A stretch of 64,000 nucleotides of DNA from Exiguobacterium sp. BMC-KP (lineage in GTDB: Bacteria > Bacillota > Bacilli > Exiguobacteriales > Exiguobacteriaceae), in assembly GCF_001275385.1 (NCBI RefSeq), contig NZ_LGIW01000013.1, positions 124,001-188,000 of the forward strand, read 5' to 3'. Both the position numbers and the translations under genes were made by a program. Below, piece by piece: positions 8,208 to 17,600 of this stretch. Every line of letters begins with the position of its first letter. Within the stretch, counting starts at the first letter, position 1. The notes under the pieces are model-generated. The model was not told the origin of the DNA and did no database searches. It saw only the letters and a list, made by a program, of their open reading frames with translations.

Positions 8208-10526
8208 ATGTTTCGCTCAGAATGGAAGAAATTGAAGAGTCCGATGATGATTGTCGTCATTCTCGCCCTCATCCTCGTGCCATTTCTCTACAACTCCATC
8301 TTCTTATCTGCATTCTGGGACCCATACGGTCGGACAGAAGATATTAAGGTCGCTATCGTGAATGAAGACAGTGCGACGAAGTTTAAAGGAGAAAAAGTCG
8401 ACATCGGGGATCAATTTGTCGATAAACTCAAAAAAAATGATGATTTTGATTGGCAGTTCTTATCTAAGAACAAAGCCGAAAAAGAATTACGTGACGGCAA
8501 AATCTATATGACGGTCGTTATTCCGAAGAATTTCTCTAAAAATGCAACGACACTACTCGACGATCATCCGAAGAAAATTGAGTTGGAATACTACTTAAAT
8601 CCAGCCAAAAACTACTCCGGAACACAAATTTCGAGTACGGCTGCAAAACAATTAAACGAAAAGATCCGAAAATCCGTTACGAAACAATATAGTAGCGCAA
8701 TCTTCGGTGCCTTAAAGAAAATCGCAAATGGCATGGAAAAGGCATCAGACGGTTCTTCTAAACTTGAGGACGGAAACCATAAAACAGCAGATGGTGCCAA
8801 AACGCTGGCAACGAATCTTGGAAAACTCGCGGATGGTAGTCTCACACTGTCCGAAAAACTCGGGGAAGCAAATCAAGGCTCTAAAAAACTCAGTGATGGG
8901 GCAACGACACTCGACGAAAAGACCGCCCTCTTCGCTCAAAAAACGGGTGAGTTATCTTCTGGTTTGAACACACTCGATGAAAACGGTGGCAAGTTACAGG
9001 CAGGTGCCGCGCAACTCGAAGACGGCGCAACAAAACTCAGTGGTGGCTCAACACAGGTCCGCCAAGGGGCAGAACAACTTGCTGCAGGTACGGCTCAACT
9101 CAATGAAAAAATCCCTCAATTGACGGATGGATTAAATCAATTGGACGAAAAGGCACAGGCAGCTAATGCGTTATTAAATCAATTAAATCAAGATGCTGCG
9201 CAATCTAAACAAGACTTACGTGCTCGTCGAGAAGCTCTTGAAGCAAATGCCGCTCAACTAAAACAAGTTATTTCCGCTTCTGATCAATTATCAGATGAAG
9301 AAAAGCAAAACTTACTAGGCACAATCGGAACTTTAGAAGAAAATATCAAGAATCTCGCTTCACAAGAAGGCGCAATTGATCAGAGTCTTGCTCAAGCTAC
9401 GGAAGCAACGAAAAAAATCGGTCAACTCGCTGCTGGCGGAAAACAAGTCGAATCAGCTGTATCACAACTAAACGCTGGGCAATTAAAGCTCGTCGATGGT
9501 GCGAAACAAGTCGAGTCTGGCGCACAACAATTAGCAAGCGGACAACAGACATTTAATGAAAAACTTGGTCAATATACTGCGGGTGTGCATAAAGCTGCAT
9601 CAGGCGGCGCACAACTTGCTGACGGTGCAAATCAGCTTTCAGATGGAACGCATCAACTTCAAACAGGTGCTAGCGCGTTAAATAGCGGGTTAGGACAATT
9701 GGCATCTGGTTCAACTACGATTACAGACGGAATTGGTAAAACAACCGACGGCGCTTCAAAAATCGCGGATGCCAACACGAAACTCGAAGATGGTGCTAAA
9801 ACGCTAAAGGATGAGCTCAGCAAAGGAGCTAAAGATGCAACGGTTAAGCCGACAAAAGAACGGGATAATATGCTTGCAGAACCCGTCGTCTTAAAAGAAC
9901 ATGACTATTCGACAGTCAACAACTATGGCTCTGGTTTATCAGCCTATATTCTAAGTATTGCCTTGTTTGCAGGCGCATTGATGTTCTCTTCTGTTTATCA
10001 GATTCGTCCAGAACATGGTGAGAGTCTGAACTGGCGCTTCCTTGTCGGTAAATTATCACTTATCTTACCGATTGGAGCATTGCAAGGTGTCGCAGCGGCT
10101 ACAGCAATCGTTTATGTCCTTGATGCTGATGTTGCGAGTGTCCCTGCGCTCTATGGATTTGCTGCCTTAACAGGGATGACGTTTATTACAATCCTGTTCA
10201 CGCTCGCGATGCTCCTCGGTCGCGTCGGACAGTTTATTGCCTTCCTACTACTCCTTCTCCAAATCGGTGGTAGTGGTGGTACGTTCCCAGTCGAAATGAC
10301 ACCAAGCTTCTTCCAATCGATTCACGCATTCTTACCAATGACGTATTCAGTCGGTGGATTCCGTGAAGCTCTTGGACTTGGTGTAACGGATGCCCTCGTT
10401 TCAAACAGTCAAGTTCTTGCGATTATCTTAGTCGTCGCCTTGATCATCAGCTTCGTTGGAGGGCTCGGAGCCAAACGGATTCTACTCTCAACGAAAGTGA
10501 GACGAAAACAACATGACACAGTCTGA
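8208..10526 (+). CDS. YhgE/Pip domain membrane protein (ABC-2/ESX-related secretion-type)
   Basis: A 772-residue protein of the YhgE/Pip family: one N-terminal membrane segment (about residues 14-33), a very long extracytoplasmic region (about 40-575), and a C-terminal block of about five membrane segments (about 585-760) resembling ABC-2 transporter permeases. The extracytoplasmic part has many repeats of the type ADGA..LA.G..QL..G, which are typical of this family and predict a long helical or coiled-coil rod. Lactococcal Pip is a phage infection receptor; relatives are linked to type VII secretion. Function here is unknown. RBS AAAGGGG precedes the ATG. It overlaps tetR by 14 bp, so the two are translationally coupled. 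Confidence 0.92.
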   Translation: MFRSEWKKLKSPMMIVVILALILVPFLYNSIFLSAFWDPYGRTEDIKVAIVNEDSATKFKGEKVDIGDQFVDKLKKNDDFDWQFLSKNKAEKELRDGKIYMTVVIPKNFSKNATTLLDDHPKKIELEYYLNPAKNYSGTQISSTAAKQLNEKIRKSVTKQYSSAIFGALKKIANGMEKASDGSSKLEDGNHKTADGAKTLATNLGKLADGSLTLSEKLGEANQGSKKLSDGATTLDEKTALFAQKTGELSSGLNTLDENGGKLQAGAAQLEDGATKLSGGSTQVRQGAEQLAAGTAQLNEKIPQLTDGLNQLDEKAQAANALLNQLNQDAAQSKQDLRARREALEANAAQLKQVISASDQLSDEEKQNLLGTIGTLEENIKNLASQEGAIDQSLAQATEATKKIGQLAAGGKQVESAVSQLNAGQLKLVDGAKQVESGAQQLASGQQTFNEKLGQYTAGVHKAASGGAQLADGANQLSDGTHQLQTGASALNSGLGQLASGSTTITDGIGKTTDGASKIADANTKLEDGAKTLKDELSKGAKDATVKPTKERDNMLAEPVVLKEHDYSTVNNYGSGLSAYILSIALFAGALMFSSVYQIRPEHGESLNWRFLVGKLSLILPIGALQGVAAATAIVYVLDADVASVPALYGFAALTGMTFITILFTLAMLLGRVGQFIAFLLLLLQIGGSGGTFPVEMTPSFFQSIHAFLPMTYSVGGFREALGLGVTDALVSNSQVLAIILVVALIISFVGGLGAKRILLSTKVRRKQHDTV

Positions 10527-11067
10527 TAAAGAAACATTGATACTCGACTCAGCGATGGCTTGCTTTTCAGAACTCGGTTATAAAGGAACGACAATTGAGC
10601 GTGTCGCTCGACGCGCTCATGTCGGGAAACCGACTGTCTATCAGCTGTTTGAAAGCAAACTCAACTTATTTGAATCTCTCGTGACACGTGTGCTACAAGA
10701 GATGAAAGAAGAAGCGGAACGCGCTTATGTCGAACATGCGACAGTGGAAGAAAATAAACAAGCCATGATCGATGCCATTGTTTATCATCAGCAACAACAT
10801 TTGTTCATTCTTCAAATCATCGAAGAAACACGTAACTTAAAATTACAAGAGATGCAGGAATTACGAACACGAATCGAACGACATGTCGTCGAATATCTTA
10901 AAACGCTACTTGAGACTCGCCTTGGACAAGACGATCGCGACGTACCCGTCGACGTCACGGCCTTTTTGATTTTCCGGACGTACATTGCGTTGATTGCCGA
11001 ATGGCCATTGATTGCTCGTCCGCTCGAACTCGATACGATTCGTCGTGCCATGTTGCGTATCCTATGA
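10513..11067 (+). CDS. TetR/AcrR family transcriptional regulator
   Basis: A 184-residue regulator with an N-terminal TetR helix-turn-helix: ILDSAMACFSELGYKGTTIERVARRAHVG is split by the turn, and KPTVYQLFESK completes the recognition helix (about residues 10-55). The C-terminal ligand domain is divergent, as normal. Its ATG lies 14 bp inside the end of the YhgE/Pip gene. The operon arrangement and the perfect palindrome at 8162-8190 suggest autorepression of the operon, probably relieved by a membrane-active or lipophilic compound (inference). A bidirectional terminator follows. Confidence 0.92.
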   Translation: MTQSDKETLILDSAMACFSELGYKGTTIERVARRAHVGKPTVYQLFESKLNLFESLVTRVLQEMKEEAERAYVEHATVEENKQAMIDAIVYHQQQHLFILQIIEETRNLKLQEMQELRTRIERHVVEYLKTLLETRLGQDDRDVPVDVTAFLIFRTYIALIAEWPLIARPLELDTIRRAMLRIL

Positions 11068-11070
11068 ATT

Positions 11071-11106
11071 AAAAAAACCGCCGATCAGCTGATTGGCGGT
11101 TTTTTC
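11071..11106. terminator. Bidirectional terminator overlapping the end of the hydroxylase gene
   Basis: AAAACCGCC/GGCGGTTTT stem with A and T tracts. On the minus strand the last codons of the gene at 11085-11720 lie inside the stem. Confidence 0.85.
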
Positions 11107-11720
11107 GATTCTTGATTCTTTTCTAAATCACGTGCTGTCTGGCTAGATGTGACTGTTTTTTCATCCTTCAGCGTTCCAAACAACCAATCTCCTACTGGAT
11201 TCGAGACACCGAACCAATAATGTTCATTTTTGAAATGATGCAACAGATGCGTCTTTTTCATCCATTTTCCAAAACGCGTTCTCGGTTTCAGCGGAACATG
11301 CGCCACATAATGCTTCCATTCGTAAACAAGTAACATAACGATCAATCCACTTGCCGCTGCAGCTGTCAAAACGACAGACTGTGTCAAAAGATATGTCAGA
11401 CCTGTAAAAAATCCGAGATTCGGTAACGAATACCAAATCGGTAAAAATAACAGATGAAGTTCATTTGGATGTGCATGATGATCATAGTGGAGCCGTTTCA
11501 ACAGTTTTCGTCCAAGCGCATTTTTAGGTGGTGGTAAATGGAACAAAAATCGATGCGTCAAGTATTCACTGAAGCTAAAGACGATTAATCCAAGGAAAAA
11601 GAACAGTAGAATCGACCAATGAAATGGTTGAGCAATGGCATAACCGCTTATTCCGATCAGTAGTAAGAGCATGATCAAAATATCTGGAAATAGGAAAAAA
11701 CGACGATAGATATCTGACAT
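11085..11720 (-). CDS. Fatty acid hydroxylase / sterol desaturase superfamily protein
   Basis: A 211-residue membrane protein with the histidine clusters of the di-iron hydroxylase superfamily: HRFLFH (about 56-61), HYDHH (about 78-82), HYVAH (about 137-141), HLLHH (about 158-162) and NEHYWFG (about 165-171), between four or so hydrophobic segments. The fold hydroxylates or desaturates lipids or carotenoids using oxygen; the substrate is unknown. The protein ends with DWLFGT and a hydrophilic tail. It is a single gene with ATG at 11718-11720 behind a GGAGAGGG site. The carotenoid genes 8 kb away are on the other strand and do not prove a link. Confidence 0.88.
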   Translation of the reverse strand: MSDIYRRFFLFPDILIMLLLLIGISGYAIAQPFHWSILLFFFLGLIVFSFSEYLTHRFLFHLPPPKNALGRKLLKRLHYDHHAHPNELHLLFLPIWYSLPNLGFFTGLTYLLTQSVVLTAAAASGLIVMLLVYEWKHYVAHVPLKPRTRFGKWMKKTHLLHHFKNEHYWFGVSNPVGDWLFGTLKDEKTVTSSQTARDLEKNQESKKPPIS

Positions 11721-11842
11721 AGATGCCCTCTCCTTTCTTTTTTGTTACTGCGTCTAATCGTACGTTCATGGATTCGTCACGTTTTTCAATTCATGTCATA
11801 TAATCATTGTCGATCCTTCCCTTATACTAAATAGAGAATGGA

Positions 11843-12124
11843 GTGATGATCACTTTGAGTTTATCGACCGGAATCATCTTTGTTTTACTCGCTTATACAC
11901 TTATGGCGCTTTACGACATGTGGCAAGTATATCGGACAACTAGTAAGCTCTGGATATTCGTTTTATTTCTTGCAACACTAATTAGTCTCGTGATTGCCTT
12001 TTTTGTGGCCCCTGTCCTTGCACTATTCTTCTACTGGTCACGCCATCCATTGAAACGAAATATCGGTATTGTGCTACTGATCGTTGTAAGTCTCGTATCA
12101 ATCATGATGAAATTATCGGGTTGA
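11843..12124 (+). CDS. Small membrane protein, unknown function
   Basis: A protein of about 90 residues with three predicted membrane segments (about residues 6-24, 36-60, 74-91) and short basic loops such as WSRHPLKRN. No family recognised. The start is ambiguous: GTG 11843, ATG 11846 and TTG 11855 are all in frame, and the GGAG at 11840-11843 is too close to the first two but about 11 nt from TTG 11855 (MSLSTG...), which may be the real start. A terminator follows directly at 12131-12160. It could be a stress or envelope protein, but nothing shows this. Confidence 0.6.
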   Translation: MMITLSLSTGIIFVLLAYTLMALYDMWQVYRTTSKLWIFVLFLATLISLVIAFFVAPVLALFFYWSRHPLKRNIGIVLLIVVSLVSIMMKLSG

Positions 12125-12130
12125 TCGACT

Positions 12131-12160
12131 CCCTTCATGAATGTTTCATGAAGGGTTTTT
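12131..12160 (+). terminator. Terminator of the small membrane protein gene
   Basis: A perfect 11-bp stem CCCTTCATGAA/TTCATGAAGGG with a TGT loop is followed by five T residues. Confidence 0.88.
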
Positions 12161-12894
12161 CATGTTCTACTACCGAAGAAGAGACGGCGCATCAACTCAC
12201 GTTCCGGCATCTCCGTCGCATTGAGTACATCTAGAAATGGTCGGTCATCATATGGAATTGTCAGGATTTCTGAACGGACTTGATTCTTCTTCCAGTCGAT
12301 GATTGCTATTGGAGCGATGGCTGTTTCCTGACATCCAAGTGCACCAGGATTGATATAGAGTGTCTGCCCCGTCTCGACTTGTTGCGTTGGATGATGGTGA
12401 CCAAAACCAATGATTCGCGCCTCATTTTCCGTAAACAAGGCGGATAAGTTTTCTTTTGTTCCCTCTACTGCTGGTTTAAGCGGATCATCACCGATCTTCT
12501 TCGTTAGATCCGCATAGGCATAATGCGTCAGATGCATAATTTGTTCTTGATGCGTGATATTTAACACGCGCGGCAAGCTTTCCAGATACTTCTGATTCTC
12601 TTGCGTCAATGTGTCCGCGATCCATTGATGATGCTCTTTAGCATGTCGGTAGCTATCGGGATAAACTTCCTCATAGATCAAAGCAAGAACACATTCATCA
12701 TGGTTCCCGGAAATCGTTTGAATATCTGATCGTTGTCTCAATAAATTGATAACCTCATTGTGTTCTGGTCCGATTCCAACGAGATCGCCAAGACAATATA
12801 CGGCATCGATATCTGATTGTTGATCGAGGTAAGACAACACGGCACGCAATGCTGCAGCATTCCCGTGAATATCTGTAAAAATCATCACTTTCAT
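12160..12894 (-). CDS. Metallophosphoesterase family protein
   Basis: A 244-residue calcineurin-like phosphoesterase with the two-metal site: Asp8 and His10 in TDIHGN, Asp37 in LGDLVG, Asn64-His65 in SGNHDE, and the later GFGHHHPT and NPGALG motifs. This matches the YfcE/ApaH-like and Bacillus YhaM-independent group of small serine/threonine-phosphatase-fold enzymes; the natural substrate cannot be assigned. It is a single gene; the ATG at 12892-12894 has GGAGGCG upstream. The convergent small membrane protein gene ends at its 3' end. Confidence 0.9.
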   Translation of the reverse strand: MKVMIFTDIHGNAAALRAVLSYLDQQSDIDAVYCLGDLVGIGPEHNEVINLLRQRSDIQTISGNHDECVLALIYEEVYPDSYRHAKEHHQWIADTLTQENQKYLESLPRVLNITHQEQIMHLTHYAYADLTKKIGDDPLKPAVEGTKENLSALFTENEARIIGFGHHHPTQQVETGQTLYINPGALGCQETAIAPIAIIDWKKNQVRSEILTIPYDDRPFLDVLNATEMPERELMRRLFFGSRT

Positions 12895-13045
12895 GTAAAC
12901 GCCTCCATTGTTGATAGGTTAGGATTTCCCGGGTGCTATGGTGAATTCCTGTAAGATTTCGGAAAAAATAAATTGTCAGAAAATATTGATTATTGTTTTT
13001 GAGCGTGTTAGGCTTAGAAAAATTCACAGAGAGGGGCACGATTTA

Positions 13046-13111
13046 ATGATTTCGACACAACAACCATTTAACCAAGCTGGACGACTGATTATTCTATGCA
13101 TGAGGGACTGA
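13046..13111 (+). CDS. Putative 21-aa leader peptide upstream of the EIIC-like gene
   Basis: ATG at 13046-13048 has GAGAGGGG (13029-13036) 9 nt upstream, a strong site, and a TGA at 13109-13111. The peptide starts MISTQQPFNQAGRLI. It has no run of a single amino acid like classical attenuator peptides. It lies 85 nt before the terminator/antiterminator hairpins at 13172-13224. It may be a true leader peptide coupling translation to attenuation, or chance; only the RBS and position support it. Confidence 0.4.
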   Translation: MISTQQPFNQAGRLIILCMRD

Positions 13112-13171
13112 AAACTTTTCCGATGATGAAACGGAAATGATTTTTGGGCCCTTCTTTCGATGCATCGAATG

Positions 13172-13224
13172 AGGCGCCCGCACAGAATGAGTGGCGCCTA
13201 TCCCAAAAACGGATAGGCTTTTTT
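13172..13224 (+). promoter_or_regulatory. Attenuator: mutually exclusive hairpins before the EIIC-like gene
   Basis: AGGCGCC (13172-13178) can pair with GGCGCCT (13193-13199). The latter overlaps GCCTATCC (13196-13203), which otherwise pairs perfectly with GGATAGGC (13211-13218), followed by six T residues: a standard terminator with a competing antiterminator, 39 nt before the start codon. An upstream perfect palindrome TTCGATGCATCGAA (13156-13169) and a TTTCCG/CGGAAA stem (about 13118-13137) add structure. No T-box, SAM, TPP or lysine riboswitch signature was found. The whole gap 12895-13262 holds only this leader. Confidence 0.65.
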
Positions 13225-13262
13225 CATGGCAAAAATAGAGATAGATAGAGAGGATGACAACG

Positions 13263-14276
13263 TTGAAAGAATATGCGATGGATCGAATGGTAAAAGTATC
13301 AGCTGGAATGGCAAATGCCGTTCTTGTAACACTTGGTGTCGGACTCCTGATTGAGACGCTCGGAAATCTTCTACATATCCAAATGTTACTGACGATTGGC
13401 GGTGTTGCAAAAGTACTACTCGCTCCAGCACTTGGTGCCGGTATCGCCTTTCAGCTCGGAGGAAACACACTCGTTTTGTTCAGTGCGATGATTGCAGCCA
13501 CGATTGGTGGTGCCGCCCTTCAATCGACCGCTTCCGGACTTGTTCTTGTTCCCGGGCAGCCCATCAGTGCATTACTCGCTGCTGCAGTGGCTGTATACGT
13601 TGGAAAACGTATAACTGGAAAAACGAAATTTGACATGATGGTCATCCCGATGAGTGCCGTCTTAGCTGGTGGTATCACTGGAATCGGGGCTGCTGCCGTC
13701 ACGACACCACTCCTTACAAAATTCAGCGCCATGATTACAGCGTCGGTCGAGTCGTCTCCTATTGCTACGTCTCTTGTCATTGCACTCATCTTTAGTGTCT
13801 TATTGATGTCTCCTGCTTCGTCCGCTGCACTTGCTATCGCTTTACAACTTGATCCTGTGGCGAGTGCCGCTGCACTCATTGGCTGTTCCGCTCAATTTGT
13901 CGGCTTTACGTTAATGGCATACCGTCAGACAGATCCAGGTGGTTTGATTGCTTCGTTCTTTGTGACTCCTAAAGTACAGTTCCCGAATATCGTTAAAAAT
14001 CCACGTCTTGTCGTTGCACCGTTCCTTGCAGCGATGATCTCGGCGCCTGTAGCGACGCTTCTTCTCTCTTTGAAAGTACCGTATGAACTCGCAGGGCTTG
14101 GTTTAAATTCGATGATTGCTCCACTCAACATCTTCGTCAATCAAGGACCACAAGCTTTCTTTGTCTTTTTCTTGACGGGTGTTGTCTTACCCGGTGTCTT
14201 GACGTTCGTTTTCTATCGATTGACGACTGTCGCAGGGTGGACGAAGCGCGGTGATCTTCATCTCGAAATTCAATAA
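13263..14276 (+). CDS. PTS EIIC-like membrane protein (PTS_EIIC_2 family)
   Basis: A 337-residue, very hydrophobic protein with about ten membrane segments, rich in Gly and Ala, with FQLGGNT, NSMIAPLNIF and GGAALQSTASG motifs as in the PTS_EIIC_2 group (PF13303-like). These proteins resemble PTS transporter IIC domains, but no IIA or IIB partner is encoded nearby, so sugar phosphotransfer is not assured; substrate unknown. The start TTG 13263 (MKEYAMDRM) is preferred because AGAGAGG lies 9 nt upstream; the ATG at 13254 abuts that site. Expression is probably controlled by the attenuator at 13172-13224. A terminator follows at 14296-14330. Confidence 0.82.
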   Translation: MKEYAMDRMVKVSAGMANAVLVTLGVGLLIETLGNLLHIQMLLTIGGVAKVLLAPALGAGIAFQLGGNTLVLFSAMIAATIGGAALQSTASGLVLVPGQPISALLAAAVAVYVGKRITGKTKFDMMVIPMSAVLAGGITGIGAAAVTTPLLTKFSAMITASVESSPIATSLVIALIFSVLLMSPASSAALAIALQLDPVASAAALIGCSAQFVGFTLMAYRQTDPGGLIASFFVTPKVQFPNIVKNPRLVVAPFLAAMISAPVATLLLSLKVPYELAGLGLNSMIAPLNIFVNQGPQAFFVFFLTGVVLPGVLTFVFYRLTTVAGWTKRGDLHLEIQ

Positions 14277-14295
14277 AACAATTTACCTTCCTTCC

Positions 14296-14330
14296 AACTA
14301 TTCCTGATTGATTTCGGGAATAGTTTTTTT
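14296..14330 (+). terminator. Terminator of the EIIC-like gene
   Basis: AACTATTCC/GGAATAGTT stem followed by a run of T. Confidence 0.85.
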
Positions 14331-14335
14331 AACGC

Positions 14336-14368
14336 AAAAAAAATCGCTCCTTCTAAAAGGAACGATTT
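14336..14368 (-). terminator. Terminator of the first tRNA-Val gene
   Basis: On the minus strand AAATCGTTCC/GGAGCGATTT with one G-T pair is followed by a run of T, 5 bp beyond the tRNA 3' end. Confidence 0.85.
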
Positions 14369-14373
14369 CGGTA

Positions 14374-14446
14374 TGATTCTGACTGGGCTCGAACCAGCGA
14401 CCTCTACCCTGTCAAGGTAGCGCTCTCCCAGCTGAGCTACAGAATC
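14374..14446 (-). tRNA. tRNA-Val(GAC), copy 1
   Basis: A 73-nt cloverleaf: acceptor GATTCTG/CAGAATC, D arm GCTC...GAGC, anticodon stem CTACC/GGTAG with loop TTGACAG (anticodon GAC), T arm with TTCGAGC. The discriminator is A and the CCA end is not encoded. It is a solitary gene with its own promoter and terminator. The sequence is identical to the copy at 24857-24929. Confidence 0.96.
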
Positions 14447-14474
14447 ATGCTGTGTTGTTACTGGGTATGCTTTT

Positions 14475-14502
14475 ATTATAGCAACATATCGAAAAGTGTA
14501 AA
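14475..14502 (-). promoter_or_regulatory. Promoter of tRNA-Val copy 1
   Basis: TTTACA (14497-14502), a 16-nt spacer and a perfect TATAAT (14475-14480) on the minus strand, about 29 bp upstream of the tRNA. Confidence 0.8.
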
Positions 14503-14567
14503 GCCTTTTCACAAAAAATTTTTATCTTTTTTTAAAAAGATCTTTTTCAATAAAAACAGTTTTAAAG

Positions 14568-14596
14568 TTGCGGGTTCTATGAGTGTCCTCTACTAT
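14568..14596 (+). promoter_or_regulatory. Promoter candidate of the RND transporter gene
   Basis: TTGCGG (14568-14573), a 17-nt spacer and TACTAT (14591-14596), with the ATG 36 nt downstream. Confidence 0.5.
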
Positions 14597-14631
14597 GTAA
14601 ATAAGCACATATAAATGAAAGGAGCGTTCAC

Positions 14632-17600
14632 ATGAACTTTTTAACCCGATTCAGTTTGAAGAACTCGGTTGCTGTCTTCATCATTGCAATCCTATTAATT
14701 TTAGGGGGCGTCTATTCCTTCTCACAATTAAAAGTCGATCAGTTCCCGGAAATCGAGTTTCCTCAGATTTCAATCGAAGCGGTTTATCCCGGTGCCTCAC
14801 CTGACGATGTCGATAAACAAGTCGTCTCAAAGCTTGAAACTTCCCTTAAAGGTATTGAAGGTGCTACCAAGCTGACAAGCTCTTCTTATGAAAGTATTGG
14901 TATCTTAAATATCGAATTCCCGTTCGATACTGATATGGATAAGGTCGAACAACAAATCGATGCCGCTATCCAAGATGCAAACCTCCCGGAGGAAGCAACG
15001 ACGAAATTAAATCGTCTATCATTCGGCTCATTCCCGATCTATAACATCTCCTTCTTTAGTAAGGATGGTAAAGATATCGAGAAAATTCTGAAGGAAGAGA
15101 TTGAGCCTGAACTAAACAAAATTCCAGGCGTGAACAGCGTCTCCGTTGGTGGTTATAAGGACGATCTCGTTCAAATTACCGTCGATAAGGAGAAAGCGAC
15201 GAAAGCAGGACTGTCACTTTCGAGTATCAAAGAACAAATCAATGGAAAATATGTCTCGTTCCCATCTGGACAATTATCGGAAAACGACTCGAAGATTCCG
15301 ATTCGCGTCGAGGAAAAACTAGAAAATCTAGATAAACTAAAAAATCTTCAATTAACACCTGCTGCTGGTGCAACTGGTTCAACTAGTAACAGTCAAACAG
15401 GTGGTTCATCGGCTGGCGGTCCGCCGCAAGGTGCAACGCAAGGACCAACAAGTACAACAGGTGGAGCGACTGCAGATCAGGCATCTCAACCTGCAGAACC
15501 GATTCGCCTCGAAAATATCGCAAAAATCGAAGCGGTTTCGCAACAAAGCGAAAAAACACGTTACGACTTAAAAGACTCTTTATCGATGGCGATTACGAAA
15601 AAACAAGATGCCAATACGGTCGAAATCGCAGATGAAGTCACGAAGATCCTCAATAAATATGACGACCAAGTCGACTATACGATTGGTATCGATTCAGCGA
15701 AAGATATCGAGGAGTCCGTTGCGACACTTGTCAAAGAAGGATTACTGGGTGCCCTCTTCGCATCGCTCGCTGTGCTCTTATTCTTACGGAACATCCGTGC
15801 GACGATCATCGCTATCGTATCGATTCCGTTATCGTTGCTCATCGCAGCGATCTTCTTGAACTGGCAAGATATCTCATTGAATATCATGACGCTTGGTGGG
15901 ATGGCTGTTGCAGTCGGTCGTGTCGTCGATGATAGTATCGTCGTCATCGAAAACATCTTCCGGCGCGTTCGAAAATCCGAATCCGGTATGACGGATGAGA
16001 TCATCGAACAATCGACGAAGGAAATTCTAAAAGCAATTACCTCATCGACGTTGACGACCGTCGTCGTCTTCCTTCCAATCGGATTTGTCGGTGGAATTAC
16101 TGGTAAGTTCTTCTTACCGTTTGCTTTGACAATCATTTTCTCGTTACTTGCTTCACTACTCGTTGCCATCACGATCGTACCGATTCTCGCGAAGTTTGCT
16201 TTCAAGAAGGTACCAGCTGAAGAAAAAGAAGGTGCTCTTCAACGGTGGTACGGTAAGCTGATTGAAAAATCACTCTCGCACAAGGCAATCATCTTGATTG
16301 TATCGTTCGTTCTTCTCGGTGGTTCTCTTGCGATCGTACCGCGTCTCGGCTTTACGTTCATTCCGAACGAAGCGTCGAAGACGTTAACGGCATCGCTTGA
16401 ACTCCCAGCTGCCACATCACTTGAAAAGACAAGTGACGTTTCGTTTGAGATGGAAAAGATGTTCGATAAAGAACAAGCAATTGCTGACGTGACGACTTCT
16501 GTTGGTGCCCGTGACTTTACGACAGGCTTACGTCTTGACAATAAAGCAAGCTACTTCCTGAACTTGAAGGACGGCGCAAACGTCGAAAAGACAATCAAGT
16601 CACTTGAAACACAGATGGAAGACATCGCTCAAGGTGAAAATGTTGATGTTAAAATTAGTGTGGCTGAGCTATCGACAGGTGGTCCTCCATCGAATAACAA
16701 CGTCGATGTCGACTTGTTCTCAAACGACCTTGAAGCCCTTCAAGAAGCAGCAAAACTCGTCGAAGATAATATGTCGAAAAACAATGATTTGAAATATATC
16801 ACAAACAACTTCAGCGAAAAACAAAAGCAGTTCCTCGTTGAAATTGATCCAGAAAAAGCAAGTGATCGTGGACTATCTGGCTTCCAGATTCTCGGTACCG
16901 TTAACGATCAAACGAAACCGGTCACAGTTGGTACGCTAAATCTCGATAATAAGGATCAAGATGTACAATTATCTTACGAAGAAGGACTCGTCTCGAAAGA
17001 AGATCTCGAAGACGTCCAACTCTTCTCAGCAAACGGTCCTGTCGCTTTAAAAGATGTGGCGAACGTCAATGAAGTTGAGACATTCACATCGATTCAAAAG
17101 CTTGACGGAAAAGTCTATGCTCGCGTATCTGGACAAGTCAAAGGAGACGATGTCCAAAACGTATCGAATGCAGTGAAAGCTGACGTCGAAAAAATTGACT
17201 TACCAGACGGTGTTTCATTGACGAGTGGTGGCGGAAACGATGATACAATCGAAATCTTCCAATCACTCGGAATCGCAATCGTCGTTGCAATCGGACTCGT
17301 ATACCTGACAATGTTGATCACATTCGGAAAAGCTCGTATTCCGTTCATCATCTTGTCATCTCTAATTTTCGTTCCAATCGGTTCTCTTGTCACGCTCTTC
17401 TTAGCAAAAGAACCGCTATCGGTCAGTGTCATGATCGGTTTCCTCATGTTGATCGGAATTGTTACCACGAACGCAATCGTTCTCGTTGACCGGATTGGTC
17501 AAAACGTTGGACGTGGTATGCCAATTCGTGAATCATTGATTGAAGCGGGTAAAACACGATTACGCCCAATTCTGATGACCGCATTTGCAACAATCATGGC

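Noticed and set aside
13021-13262. T-box, SAM or TPP riboswitch before the EIIC-like gene
   Set aside because: I looked for the T-box core and other known cores and found none that align well; only the terminator/antiterminator pair is supported.
15675-16205. 176-aa minus-strand ORF inside the RND pump gene
   Set aside because: Antisense to conserved TM and porter sequence; no RBS; explained by codon bias of the real gene.
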